Shown here: positions 1 through 12,558 of the stretch, one piece after another
Position numbering within the stretch: position 1 is the stretch's first letter
Layout of the letters: every line of letters starts with the position of its first letter
NCBI GenBank assembly: GCA_000328365.1
Contig: KB312243.1
Coordinates: forward strand, 136,178 to 200,177
Length of the DNA stretch: 64,000 nucleotides
Source: Capitella teleta
Lineage: Eukaryota; Annelida; Polychaeta; Capitellidae
Direction of reading: 5' to 3'
Translations under genes and position numbers: made by a program
The notes under the pieces: generated by a model
Told to the model about the DNA's origin: nothing
What the model saw: the letters and a program-made list of their open reading frames with translations, nothing else
Databases searched by the model: none

Positions 1-48
<48 letters not shown>

Positions 49-734
49 TATTTCGCGCAACACGTGTAAAACAATGTGAAAAAAAGAACATAGAACACAG
101 TAGAAAAAAAACATCGCATCATACATTATATTGTAGAGAAATATTGCCCCCCCCCCCCCAAAAAAAAAAAAAAAAAAAAAAAAGGTTCTTTCCTCAAGGT
201 TTAGCATGGGAATTACAAAATTATTTATTGATATCAGGTCTTTTAGAGTGTCGGAAAATACATTTTCTTCGTGGCTAAATGAATTTAGGTGGTGATTCCA
301 GATCAGCTTGCTAAAAGTGGATACATCGAGGCATGAAAAGGAAGGTTTCTTGGCTAAAAAGAGACTCGTATTCGAAACAGCCGAGTAGTTCATTGCGCAA
401 GTTTTGCTGACGTATTTTACAAGAGTATTTGTTGAATTAAATATCTTTGTGTAATATATATAGAGAGCAAGTTACACAGTTTAACTAAAATCACATCCAT
501 TGAAGAGTACGACGAAGGATGCTACAACAAACTCGGATGTAATAACAAAAATATTGGCAGCACTACTAATGGCCGCTTCCTGTACCCCCCTGTGGCAATT
601 TGTGATTTCATGTCATCGGAATGCACTGCACGTTGCTTGAATAGTTTGTAATTACCGTAATTAAATTGCAATCATGAAAACAGGTGAGAAGTGAGTTTTT
701 AACCTTTCATTTATATTTCCGTCTTCGACGCAAA
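1..734. other. Intergenic DNA with microsatellites
   Basis: No gene is supported here. The stretch opens with an (AAT)n microsatellite at 1-47. At 147-183 a run of C is followed directly by a run of A. The rest is AT-rich and should contain the promoter and 5' UTR of the collagen-like gene that starts at 735; no clear TATA box was recognised. Confidence 0.7.
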
Positions 735-1761
735 ATGGGTCTAAAATTTTTTGTGTTAATTGGAATATTTTCTTGGAATTGCTTGATTGTCTCTTCTGAA
801 AACGACGATTCCAACTCAAATGTCACAGGTTCAAAGTGGTTCATATGTTTATAATATTATAATATCAATTTGTATCATTTATTTAAAACACTTTTTTAAA
901 ACATATTCAGAAATTGTCTAAATTTAATTCCCTGTTTAGCAAATCACCATTGTGAACCATATAATTCTTTGCAGATGATGAATTGATCAATAAATACAAA
1001 ATATATGACACCATTAGATCCAAAGACATCATCAACAGCGAGGTCCCACCAAACATCAAGGAAATCTCCCAACCAACAGGGCCTGCAGTGAGAATCCGCC
1101 GACAATCGTCCAACACTGCTCACGGACCTCCCGGGCGATTTACCGCACGTGGTCCCCCGGGTCGTTCATTCAACCCCAGTGTGGTGAGCTCAAGAGTCCG
1201 GGTCAACCCTGGAGTTCCAGGCCCCCCGGGGAGGGTTTTTCGGGGACCCCCGGGGAGAGCCGACCTCGAGGAACTCATCCTGAGGGTTTTGGGAACAAGC
1301 CGCCAACGAAGGGAGGCTGTGGTCAATATTACCGAACCTCTCCTTGGTCATGACGAATATACAGAGCAGAAGGACCCAGGAGACAGGAAACCAGGATTGA
1401 AACGAGGGTCTAGCATATCTCCGGCTGGCAGCTTGTTGAAATCAGGTTTGTCGGCACTTGGCAATTTCAGCAACCCAGTTAGGAATCTTCCGATCTTACA
1501 ATAATTTGTTTTTATTGTGTTTGTATTGTTTGAATATCGTATAACGATTGATGCTAATTTAAATGACCTCCTGGAATTATCAGATATATTTCTTTGCTCA
1601 TAGGTGGCGACAGCTACCAAGAAATGAACGATGTGCAACGGACCAAGACAATCTGTCTTGTGTTTTTCACTGTGAATTTCGTGATCCTGCTCTTCTTCTC
1701 TTTGGCCTTCATTCTGTTCTCGAAAAGGCAAGAATTTACAGAAACCGAACCTCACAAATGA
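735..1761 (+). CDS. Membrane-anchored collagen-like protein, paralogue 1
   Basis: Three coding exons, 735-828, 975-1445 and 1604-1761, join with continuous phase (both introns phase 1) into a 240-residue protein. It starts with a hydrophobic signal-peptide-like stretch (MGLKFFVLIGIFSWN). A short acidic/polar segment ends in the dibasic site RIRRQ. Then come several GPPGR units, including GPPGRF and PGVPGPPGR. A hydrophobic helix (LEELILRVLG) leads into a second furin-like site, SRQRRE. A linker and a single membrane span near the C-terminus (ICLVFFTVNFVILLFFSL) end in a short basic tail. Only a few Gly-X-Y triplets are contiguous, so it is not a fibrillar collagen. The exon layout, splice phases and both termini match the neighbour at 3235-5010. 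Polyadenylation signals AATAAA lie near 1802 and 1819. The architecture is read from the sequence; processing by furin and surface location are inferred, and the function is unknown. Confidence 0.82.
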
Positions 1762-2370
1762 ATACGGTGCTTTATTATTGTTTGGAAACATCTCTTGGGC
1801 CTAATAAAATTATCCCTAATAAAATTATGCATATAATTTAATTTAATTTTGTTCACACTTCCTTAAAATCAAAACGATTACTTGAAACACATCAGCATAA
1901 ACATGGTACAAAATCACCTCTTAAAATAATCATTTTGGTCTTGCTTTTAAATTTTGTTCAAATGAAGCGATATTCATTATTATTATTTTATTTATTTTTT
2001 TTATCATTATTATTATTATTATGGAAAAAAAAATATATTTCAGCTATAGACGAAAGCATCTTTGACATGCAATAAGTATAGCTGTATATACATGCATGTA
2101 GGCAGATGCAAGATGCAAAGTAAAAGATAAATTCTAGATATAAATACCAAAACAGGCAGGCTTTGTGATGCACATGCGCATGTCATATGACAACATATAC
2201 GGCTGTAATTGACACAACTTCACTGAGAAACACAATTACTTTTCCACTATAGACCTCTCACCTGCACTTTTATTCATGGGTGAGTGTGTAATTTTCACTG
2301 ACATGCATTCTATAGACGAATATAGGAGAGTTCAGAACCGTGAAGAGCAGTGCACAGTAAGACCTGCATC

Positions 2371-2841
2371 ACGTAATGAACAGGGTTGTTCATTACGTGC
2401 ATAGGTGGGGTGTACACTTAATGAACAGGGTTGTTCATTACGTGAAGTAGTGTGTACACGTAATGAAAAGGGTTGTTCATTACGTGTATAGGTGGGGTGT
2501 ACACTTAATGAACAGGGTTGTTCATTACGTGAAGTAGTGTGTACACGTAATGAAAAGAGTTGTTCATTACGTGTATAGGTGGGGTGTACACGGAATGAAC
2601 AGGGTTGTTCATTACGTGTATAGGTGGGGTGTACACGGAATGAAAAGGGTTGTTCATTACGTGTATAGGTGGGGTGTACACGTAATGAAAAGGGTTGTTC
2701 ATTACGTGTATAGGTGGGGTGTACACGTAATGAAAAGGGTTGTTCATTACGTGTATAGGTGGGGTGTACACGTAATGAACAGGGTTGTTCATTACGTGAA
2801 CAGGTGGGGTGTACACGTAATGAAAAGGGTTGTTCATTGTT
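2371..2841. repeat. 45-bp minisatellite of hairpin units
   Basis: About ten tandem copies of a unit of about 45 bp lie between the two collagen-like paralogues. Each unit carries inverted arms TTCATTACGTG and CACGTAATGAA around a loop of about 15 nt containing GGTGGGGTG, so every copy can fold. In the first half copies alternate with a variant containing GAAGTAGTGT, suggesting a higher-order two-unit period; the second half is homogeneous. Because 45 is a multiple of three, it produces long open frames on both strands that are not genes. Confidence 0.93.
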
Positions 2842-3234
2842 TTTTGCTGAAACTTGTTAGGCACTTTTGCCTTGTTACATGAACTTAGAACCTGAATTTG
2901 CGAATCAATTTGAGAACAAGAGAAACATTTTCCATGAACACTTTTTTTGGAACCAAGGAATGTTATTACATAAACAACAATACATCTGCTCATTGGAGCG
3001 CCCATTTACCTTGAATAGGTTAGTTGTTTATTGGCAATGAAAGCATTTAATTGTCCTTCTGGCATTTTTTAAAATCCATTACTGCCGCCTGGGCTGCATG
3101 TAGAATAGTATTAAAGCATGCTGGCCGCTATTGAATTGCAATTTAAACAATGCCCACATCTTGTTTCAAACGATAGAGCATATTCATTCGCAGGTCTTCA
3201 AACCAATTGGTTATCGTAATTATCTCTTCACAAA

Positions 3235-5010
3235 ATGGAATTGAAATTTTGGATTTTCTTTGGAATAATTGCGTGGAATTGTTTGATTGTTCTGACCAAT
3301 GATGGTAATTAGGCTGTGTGCTTCTGGATTTGATTTTGGTTATTAAAAAAATAATATTTTTTTAATTCAATCATAACATAAAAGGTGCGAAAATAACGTA
3401 GTGGCAGAAGCGTGATCGCTTTTGCGGCACATGAAAAGTATCACATTGTGAGTCGTGCAATATCGATACATATTGTTACAGGTGATGAGACTGATGATCA
3501 AAGGAATGACATCGCAGTTCTACAAAAATTAATCACAAAGTACATCACAAATGATGACGCTGCATCCTGGGAGGTCTTGCTCAGCATGCTCCTCGTCCCA
3601 GTCAACACAGCTAGCTCCACTCAACCAGGACCGAGACGAGTTCGCCGCGAAGAAGCAAACGAAGTGACAAATACTGAGTCTCCGGTTGGTCCGCCCGGAA
3701 GGTTTACCCCTCCTGGCCAAGTCACCCTCCCTGGTCCTCCAGGACGCTTCACCCGTCCTGGTCCTCCAGGACGCTTCACCCGTCCTGGTCCCCCAGGGCG
3801 ATTCACTACTCCTGACCCTTCTGAGCAATTCCTTTCTCCACGCTCAACTCTCCTCCAACGATCCTTCATCACCAACTTTCCAGCTAACGATCCTATTCCA
3901 AGCCCAGCTGGGAGATTTGCCTTTGGGCGATTCGAAAGCATTGAGCTATTAATAAGAAGGTTATTTGGGTCAAGGAACTCGAGACAGCGACGATCAGTGA
4001 AGAAAGCAATGATCAACAACAGAGGACCTCCGGGTCAATATGGAGGTCAAGGTCAGAAGGGATTTAAAGGAGACAAAGGAGTAAAGGGACCTCAAGGTTT
4101 GAAGGGAGAGGTTGGAAATGCTGCTCCAAGAAGCTTACTCTTAAAAGGTTGGTACTTGCAAGTGTCTGCTCTGTCCTTAATTATCGATAATAAATTCATC
4201 ATATACTTGTATTTATGTACATGTATGGGGAAATCAGGGAATATGGTCGGTGCATGGACTATTTGTAGATGCACCGCCTACGTGACTATCTCCACCCGTG
4301 AGAAAATGTTTAAAGAGAACCTTATGACGTGTTGAAATACATGTAGGTCTATGTAGTAGCAAATGGTAGAATATGCACCCCAAAAGACAAATAACGCTTT
4401 TGACCGACTGATTTCAAGACATTAATTATGTCTGCTGTGGGGTAATCCCTCGATGCATGGAATTTGAGAGGTTCAAAATATCGCTTTCTTCTCGCGTTTA
4501 TTTTCATGCAGGATTGCTGGTGTCGTGTCATAATATTGTGGTTAAAAAAACAACAACTGTGTCGAAATGAAACTTACTTTCTTAAATATAATCTCGCACT
4601 CGTCCCGTTTCAAGCTATTCTGCCTGAGTTAGAAAAATCTTATTTGAATTGGTCTTGAATTTTATTCGTAGCAAGCATGCAGAAATTCGTAGCAAGCATG
4701 CAGTTTCCAAATTGGTCATTGCATGCTTAAAGGCCAATGGAATCGACCTAAACGAGGTTAAGAAATACACATGTATATACATAGGCCCTCTTTAAATTGT
4801 CATTTTTCTCTTCTCGTTGCAGGCGGTGAGACCATCCAAGAGGCGAGTTACATTCAAAGAATGAAGAGCGTCTTTTCTGTGTTCTTCTCCGTCAATTTCG
4901 CCCTCCTCGTCCTCTGTAGCGTCGTCTTCATCATTTTCTCAAGGAATCGGAAATCATCTGCGGCTAACACAGCGAAGTTGGTGCCTGTGAGTGCACACCT
5001 CAATACGTGA
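3235..5010 (+). CDS. Membrane-anchored collagen-like protein, paralogue 2
   Basis: Exons 3235-3304, 3482-4147 and 4823-5010 join in phase (both introns phase 1) into a 307-residue protein. A signal-peptide-like start (MELKFWIFFGIIAWN) closely matches paralogue 1. An N-terminal propeptide ends in RRVRRE. A GPPGR segment follows, with GPPGRFTRP repeated in tandem, then a Ser/Pro-rich linker and an amphipathic helix (IELLIRRLFGS). A second furin-type site is SRQRRS. A regular collagen run of about 11 Gly-X-Y triplets (GPPGQYGGQGQKGFKG and onwards) lies just after it, followed by one C-terminal membrane span (VFFSVNFALLVLCSVVFIIF) and a short cytoplasmic tail. An AATAAA lies about 30 bp after the stop. 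It is probably a type I membrane precursor cut into secreted pieces, but that is inference. The collagen run after the second site has no equivalent of the same length in paralogue 1. Confidence 0.83.
3730..3810 (+). repeat. 27-bp in-frame tandem repeat in exon 2 of collagen-like paralogue 2
   Basis: Three consecutive 27-bp units each encode the nonapeptide PGPPGRFT plus one residue. Units 1 and 2 are identical and unit 3 is diverged. The repeat lengthens the GPPGR segment relative to paralogue 1. Confidence 0.9.
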
Positions 5011-6893
5011 TTATAAACCATCTTGGAAGTGAATTATTGGAAATAAAGGATTTTGTGGTGAACCATTCTAGTTTTGAGAATATTATTTGGGTTTTATCAT
5101 GATAGAATCAATTCTGAAGGAGGACAAAAATAGCCAACACTGTTTATACTGAGCTATTTAAAGTAAGCCGTACGTACTCCACCTTTTGCACTTTCAGATC
5201 TTCTGATAATTGAGATACAGCCGCTTGTCCATTGAGGGAAAAAATAAACACGCACACAGCACACAGCACGCACGCACGCACGCACGCCCTTTCTTATCGC
5301 CGAGGGTGAAATACTATAATATTATTATAACAATAAAAACTCTGTTGTGAAAACCTAGGAGAAAATGGAACATAAAAAAAAACTATAACAAAATGTTTTT
5401 CAATGGCGTTTGATAGTATTCGGGTGTTTATGGAGGTAAACGAAGTTTACCCAAATCGGTCGTCGGGAAAGGTATTTTGTTTGTTCAGATATTTAGTCAC
5501 GTTGATTGCGCCATAAATAGGTTTATCACTCAAGCATAGGCAGGCATACACCATATCAGACAGGACATTAAGTCGATCAAAATGCATGCACGGTTGCATA
5601 ATCTGTAGCATTTTCGGTCTAATTAATCACAGATGGGAATTAAAATCGCCGTCAAATTAAATACAGCATATATACTGTGCACGGAGGCAAACATGAACAC
5701 AATTTAAACTTCACAATTTCTCATCATCGCGAGGTGCGTTATGATTGCAGATATCACCTCCAATAAATTCATCGGGAGTCCAATGGCTCACAAAATATAC
5801 ACGGAGAATACCTTCCTGTTGTATACCAATGCCGAATAGGACATCTCTTTCCTGAAAACTGTCCATTTCGCGATCTGGCAGCTTCCTGATTGTCTCGAGA
5901 ACCAGATCAATTCACAAGAACTGAAATTAAATTAAATTGTCTCAAAATATTCCGCCCTGTGTTACTGTTACGGTGTACACAAAGCAGCAGGAAAACCAGA
6001 CCTCCGAAGTCGAATCATTCCGCGCCAATCGCTGCCTGTGATGTTGTCCATTCGAAGATCGCAGAGATTAGTCTCGGCGCTCGCAAATAATGAACGAATT
6101 AACAATTCCTTAACAAAGCTGGTCGTGGCTTTATCTGTTCTGTATTTTTAAACACGATATGGTCTGATTTTGATATCGGATAGATATTTATATTTATTTC
6201 AGGCTCACAATCCATCACCTTTTTGAAATGCCATCGACAAATGAGTATTTTTGGATGTTCATGCATTTGAGTTTTGTGTGTTTAAGGTTAAGGTTATAAA
6301 GGTAGGTTATAAGGTTATGTAGGTTATAAAGGTAGGATATACCTTTGTTATTCAGTGAGATATTTAGTGACAAATTCCAGCGATCTAAATTTATTCATAT
6401 AGTAACCCTGGATCGATCACTGGACAATGACTTCCTTGTACGCGGTTCCTTAATTTTGTCTCGTAGGCTTCATGTCATGACGTCATCAATGTCAAATGCC
6501 GATCTGCCGTCGATCTTATTCATGCGCCTTTGATAGGCCTTCTAATGACCCTTTATGTTGAGAAATAATCACGAAAAAAAAATGTCCCTGCATAGTTGGT
6601 AGTGGGTATGTATGCATTTAATAGTATACAACTAATACAGGTAACAGAAAGGTAGTATAAATCCTATCAACGTCTAAAAGAAAAGGATAAATTGTTCTCG
6701 GACTTCAATGTTTCACGAATGCGTGTGTTCTCAAATGCAAAGAATGTCTAAAACGTTGCCTCCAAATATATACTTAGATCGAATCCATTAGAGCACTAAA
6801 AATTTGCCTGATATGTCTATGAAATAATATGCTAAGGAAATGATACCTCGCCGGGCTCACTATACCCCCTAGGTCAAAGGTCATTGTTTTTTT

Positions 6894-6924
<31 letters not shown>

Positions 6925-8872
6925 GAGACGTTGGTGAAACGTTTAGATTTGATTTGCGTAATAATAAGCACGTATTCTCCATGCCTTCAAATATTGCTTT
7001 TATTTCGTGTTCCTTCTTTTATTTAGTTATGGAGTCTTTCTTGACATAATGTCATATTCTTAGTATAATTTGTAATAATTAGTAATAATGTCATATTCTT
7101 AGTATAATTTGTAATAATTAGTAATAATGTCATATTCTTAGTATAATTTGTAATAATTAGTAATAATGTCATATTCTTAGTATAATTTGTAATAATTAGT
7201 AATAATGTCATATTCTTTGTGTAATCAAGTGGCCGTGTACAAAAACGCTTGATATTTGCATGGACAAGGTACAAAGATCAGTCTCGATGATTTAATGAAA
7301 AATAATTACAAGAAATTATCAATATATCATACTATACAACTACCAAGATTCGCGTGCGGAAAAATTTAGCAAAAAAAAAAATGTATCTGTTCGTCGATTC
7401 CAAAATGTATCAGTTAATTTATCCGATTGAAACAACCCTGATCTGAACAACAATTTCCAATCACTTAAACCCCGCCCCCTTCCAACATTCCATGAGGAAA
7501 TATTCATAGTTGTTCACAAACGGCCGCTAAATTTTCATACGCACAAAAAGGTATAATTCACCAAAATTCAACTTCTTGCAAGTTACATTAATTCGTCTAG
7601 AGAATAAACCTAAGAATGAGAAATAATAAGAACATTGTTCCTAATTAATTTATAATCATAAGGTAATTGATTAAAGGCGTGGCCGGGTTTTATTTGTAAC
7701 TTTTTAATTGGTTCTTACGACCAATTTTCCTTTCTTAATTAGCGTATATATATATATTTTTTTGCAATAGTGTATAGCATAATTTATGTACATACAATAT
7801 ATTGCGTACCTGTATACCATATGTAGTTTATAGAAAAACTTGTGCATTAGAATTTTTAAGATTCCATACAATCTGTATAGGTGTATTTTGATTGCTAGCT
7901 CAAGATGACAATAATTATAGCTGATAAGATGCTTCGTCATAATAATTTATTATGCAATGTACATGCACATAAGTACATACTAAATAATAAAATTGTATGG
8001 TCGAGGTATCGAGGGTCCATAGTAGCGTCAACAAGCCAATTCAACCCTAATCACGACAGGCGGATTCAATCTTCAGCGTCATTGATTGGTGATTCACTTG
8101 GGTGAACAAAAACATTTAATAAAAATTTAGATGCAATAATTGAGTCCGTTCTGAACTAAGCTGATTTCACATAACAAGGATTCGCTGTATAATTGACTCA
8201 ATAAGCTCGCATTATTTCGTTTATAACCATTATTATATTACCCCATTTATAATGCTTCATCTAAAACGCGTATTTCACTAGAAGGATGTCGTCGTAGTTT
8301 GCAATAGCAAGGAGTCGGGATGGGGTTAGAATTGATTCCATTGCTGACAACGGCTCCCTGGTGCTTGTACACCCGATATCACTCGGATTATTTGCCAAAG
8401 GCGTGGCTTCCATATACGTCACGAATGGATACAAGGGAGATGACGCAGTGATTTATTTGTATATAACTCAACTGTGTCCTAATTATCGGGGTTCAAGAGG
8501 AGAAATTGCGGGGAAGAATCACCCTTCAACTTGGCACCATGGATGTCAAAGGCGCTCATTACGGGCAAATCGTCTCGCCCTTCTTCCCTTGAATCACCGT
8601 AGTGCGATGAGGCTGAAAACGGAGAATTCTTCGATATATTCGCAAATATTTATTATTAGAGAGATTAATTTAGACTATTGTGACTATTTAATGCGTATAT
8701 TTCGATTAAAGTGGCGCTAAGATGAAGGTTGACTGTGCCGTATGGTGGAAACTGCATATCAGGAATTCGCTATCGAGTGAATATCGCCGATAATAATCGT
8801 CAATGGCGGAAGCCTCTATGCTCGCTTCCAGACAGATGAGTTGATTTCATTCCACCTCCTGATCACCAAATC
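5011..8872. other. Intergenic region without a recognised gene
   Basis: Short open frames are present but none has codon structure, splice context or similarity that I recognise. Contents include a (CACG)n microsatellite near 5268-5286, short GGTTATAAAGGTA repeats near 6285-6335, a poly-T tract at about 6898-6924, and a 39-bp tandem array at 7047-7215. One exact copy of the dispersed word TGCGTTATGATT is at 5735-5746. The right part should hold the promoter of the zinc-finger gene. Confidence 0.6.
7047..7215. repeat. 39-bp tandem repeat
   Basis: About four and a half near-identical copies of a 39-bp AT-rich unit containing TAATGTCATATTCTTAGT. The period is a multiple of three, so the minus strand reads through as a repeated 13-residue peptide; this is a by-product, not a gene. 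Confidence 0.93.
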
Positions 8873-11800
8873 ATGGATTTCAGTGGATGGTGTGACAAGT
8901 ACATCCAACAGGTTAGTTCACAATAACCAAATTCTGGTTTTATCCTCGGGAAGCGAGCTAAAAAGCGAAAAAATATGAGCTCGCGAATGTTGGCGTCACT
9001 ATCAGCCTCAACCCCTTGCTATTTCGTTAATTTGGGTCACGCGGTTTTCACAGAGAAATCCTCCGCAGATTAGCGCCAAATTTTGCGTGTATCTTTACTT
9101 GTGTATGCTCTAAGTTTTTTCAAAGTTTCAGAGCTAAATTCGACGAGAATGTGGATATTTTTCTCGATTTCCGGTATCGAGTTTTCACAGTTCACAGTGC
9201 AAACTATCATGGCCGCACGTCGAAACTTGCTTTTTTCTTTCCTGGCAAATTTCGACCCCATTCGACATTTAAGAATGTTTATTTCAATAAAGAAATTGAC
9301 GTTGAAGGTTTTATTTCTAATGAAAAAAGTTTTTTCGGCTGCTTTAGTTGAAGTTTCAATACTTTTTGTCTGAGTTTGTTCATAAATTGTTGTCAGCATC
9401 AGGGAATCATAACGCACTTCATCATAAAGCTCTGTGCAGTGAACCTCAGATATGGAGGGTTCTTTACATTTTGACACTTCTCTCAAATTGCAAATAACTT
9501 AAAATTGACCAAATTTGTGCCCGTGTCTTTTTACCCCCTGTCAACGAGAATCAAATTCAATTTAGCTTTGAAAGTTTCAAAAGTGACATTGTCACAGTCT
9601 ATTTCTATTTGAAATTTAGATCAATGACGAGTACAATAATGATAATAATGATATTTTAAAATACTGCTTTGTTTTGTAAAAACTCTATGTACAGCCATGC
9701 GCAATGGGAGGGGGTAGGGAAGAAAAATTCATACCAAGAAAATTAGCCACGTTTAATTTGATTTAGATTTTAGATGCGTATCTGTGGTGTGTTAAAAAAG
9801 AAATAACAGTGAGAAACAAAAAAATCAAAACTCAACTACAAAAAAATGAGGATAAATAAAATTAATTAATGTGTATTCAGCTAATTGCAAAGTTAATCAA
9901 TTATTAACTAAGCAAGGTCTTGTTCGAAATCAGATTCAGAATCACTGTCAGCTGATAAGTTTAATTTTTCAATTAATAAAGGTTAAAGATATTTAAGATA
10001 AATTACAATTTATTTAAGTGTGATAGCAATTCAAATTCCAATTGCTTGCATTGTACAAATTGATGCATTTCTTGTATCTGTTGATTAACTTGCTTTTGGT
10101 CTCTTAGGTTCATGAGACCCATAGCCTAGTGAGTCTGGTGGAGAAGGATGTCGGACTGGACGCACGCTTGGCGGGTCTTGTGCTGCAGGCCACTCACCAG
10201 TTGCTGCAGGCGGCCCTCAATGCAGCCGCAGGGGGAAGGTCAGTCTCCCTCGTCAAGGTCACCACGCCTCAGGAAAGCCCTCTTTCTTAGGTATGAACTG
10301 GGTGCGGTGAACGTCATTGGCGGCATGCACACCCAGCTGACCATGCATGAGATCGTGGAGATCCTCTTGGCCACTGACGCTCCTCAGGAGTCGATGATCG
10401 AAGCGCTGCAGAAGCTGCCCGTGGCGAAACCAGAGTCACCGATGGAGGAGCCGGTGAAGGAGGACGTGGACGGAGGACTGGTGGATGAGGTGGACGATGA
10501 GGAGGACATCACGCTGGACAAGCGAAAGGAGAAGGCGGAAGAGGACGCGAAGAAAGCAGAGGAGAAGAAGAAGAAGCGGAGGAGAAAGATGCCTCGCACG
10601 GGAATCAAGCGCATCATCACGTCGTCCACCGACATCCAGAGCACTCGGCTGAGACAGAGGCCTCGCAAGGTGCTCGAGGGCATGTCGGACATGGAGGACA
10701 ACGATGACGACGAGACGTTCAACCCGGCAGAGCGCCATCTGAGGAGCAGAAGAGGCAAACGCAAGATCTACGAAGACCCTCTGGCTCAGGAGGATGACGG
10801 CCTGTTGGCCAACAAGCTCAAATTCACCACGTACAAGTGCTTCCTCTGTGAGACGGAACCGCAGTTTGAGGATCGGGATGAACTAGGGTTGCATCTGCTG
10901 GAGAGCCACGTGAAGGTGAGTGAGACCGGCAAGAAGACGCTCTCCTGCCCCATGTGCGAAGAAAGCAAACCGATGAAGAAGCTCCGCCCCTTCTGGACTG
11001 AAAAGGACGAAGCCGGTCACGCGCTGGTCAAGGTCCTGCAGCATCTCTATCACGAGCACCAGCGCACCGTGCCTGATTACATCGTGACCTGGAAGTGCCC
11101 GCGTTGCGAGTACTTCACCGTGCGCAAATACAACCACCGCACTCACCTGCTGAGTCACGCGGAACCGGTGCAGTGCCGCTACTGCCCGGCCAAGATCAAA
11201 CCCAGCTGCATGAAGGTGCACCTTATCTCCTGCCCCAACTACATGCACCGTCGCAAGCCCGGGGGCGGAGTTAAGTGCCCCAAGTGCGGGAAGATGTTTG
11301 CGCTGAAGAATAGCCTAAGCGTTCATCTGACGCGCGTGCATTCCAACAAAAGGAACCTCTCTTGTTTCGTCTGCAACAAGTCGTTCTTGACAAACAAAGA
11401 AATGATCTCACATCTCTTTAATAAGCACAATCTGAACATCGAGAACCGGCAGATCTTCAAGTGCGACAAGTGTCCTTTCCAGGTCAGTCTCTCGTCGCTT
11501 GTGGGATCTCTTTTATTTTATTTTCATGATCGCAGGATTTGAACGTCTCTGAGCTGCGCAAACACATCAAACGGGTGCATCACAGTTCTCACCACTTGTG
11601 TGACACTTGCGGCAAAGTCTTCAATCACCCTGGTAAGCCACCCGCTCTCAGTCCCTCTGTTCGCTATCTCTCTCTATCTTTGTCAGCCTACCTCATCAAA
11701 CACAAGCGCATTCATGAAACGAAGGAGCTGCTCTGCCCACACTGTCCCTACGTGACCAATCGCAAGGAGGCCATCGAGACTCACATCGACGCCCAGCATC

Positions 11801-12558
11801 GCAACCGCAAGATCGCGTGTCCTGCCCACTGTGGTTACACCACAGGCTACAGCGCCAACATGACCAAGCACATGAAGAAGTGCCCGAACCGCCCGGTCGA
11901 CCCAAACCCTCCTCCCAACATCTACCAGTGTCCTTCCGGCTGCGGCTTCTCCGCCGCTCAGCCTGGCAACCTCACACGCCACACCCATCACTGCAAAGTC
12001 TTCCAGAACCTCGTTGAAGTGGGCATGCTGAACCCCACCACCAAGCAGTGCACGCCCATCGCCCACGACCTGCCCCTGGACGGCACCCGCACCCCGATCC
12101 TTCAGCAGCAGCAGCAGCAGCAGCAGCCTCACCTCCTGCACACCGAGCACCAAGTCGTCTCTTCGGTCGCCAACCACATGATGCACCCGCAGACCGGTCA
12201 CATGATCCCCAGCACGACGCCCCTCCAGAGCCACGCTCCGCCCCCTCCCATGGCGCACTCGGCTCACCTGCTGCAGAGCCGCGTGCTCAGCCCAGACCCC
12301 CTGCCCAACAACCTCAGTCAGCCCAAGAAGGTGGTTGGCATGGACAACCACCCAGTCACCCTCCAGCCCCTCCTTCCCCCCGTCACCTCCCCCCCTCTTA
12401 TGATGACGCACCCTCCGCCTAACCCCCCTCCCGTGGTCACGCAGCAGACCATGCCGCCCATGGCCCCCAACCACCAGACCATCATGACGTCAGAGGCCTA
12501 CCCCTACACGGACATCACGCACTCGGCTAAGTTCATGTACACCTACTTCCAGCAGTAA
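8873..12558 (+). CDS. C2H2 zinc-finger protein with polyQ and Pro-rich tail
   Basis: Five exons, 8873-8911, 10108-10238, 10291-11482, 11536-11632 and 11687-12558, join in phase into a 776-residue protein. The N-terminus (starting MDFSGWCDKYIQQ) is a helical segment of about 95 residues that I do not recognise. It is followed by an acidic and Lys/Glu-rich linker with basic patches suitable for nuclear import. About eleven C2H2-type fingers follow, for example CPKCGKMFALKNSLSVHLTR and CDTCGKVFNHPAYLIKHKR. Some are degenerate, with Cys as last ligand (CRYC...HLISC, CPAHCGY...HMKKC), and one has an enlarged inter-ligand loop. The C-terminal third has a run of eight or nine Gln near 12101-12126 and long Pro/His-rich stretches. 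A nuclear DNA-binding transcription factor is inferred; the orthologue is not identified. The 54-nt intron at 11633-11686 is a multiple of three and free of stops, so it could be retained in frame. Confidence 0.85.

Noticed and set aside
2505-3005. Long open frames on both strands over the 45-bp array
   Set aside because: They arise because the repeat period is a multiple of three without stops; the peptides are pure repeat and have no start or splice context.
3529-4019. Minus-strand frames opposite collagen-like exon 2
   Set aside because: The GPPGR codon pattern is stop-free on the reverse strand; the plus-strand model has matching paralogue structure.
7023-7274. Minus-strand frame with a 13-residue repeated peptide
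   Set aside because: By-product of the 39-bp tandem repeat.
11683-12474. Long minus-strand frame opposite the zinc-finger gene
   Set aside because: Antisense shadow of GC-rich, Pro-rich coding sequence; the plus strand has real zinc fingers.
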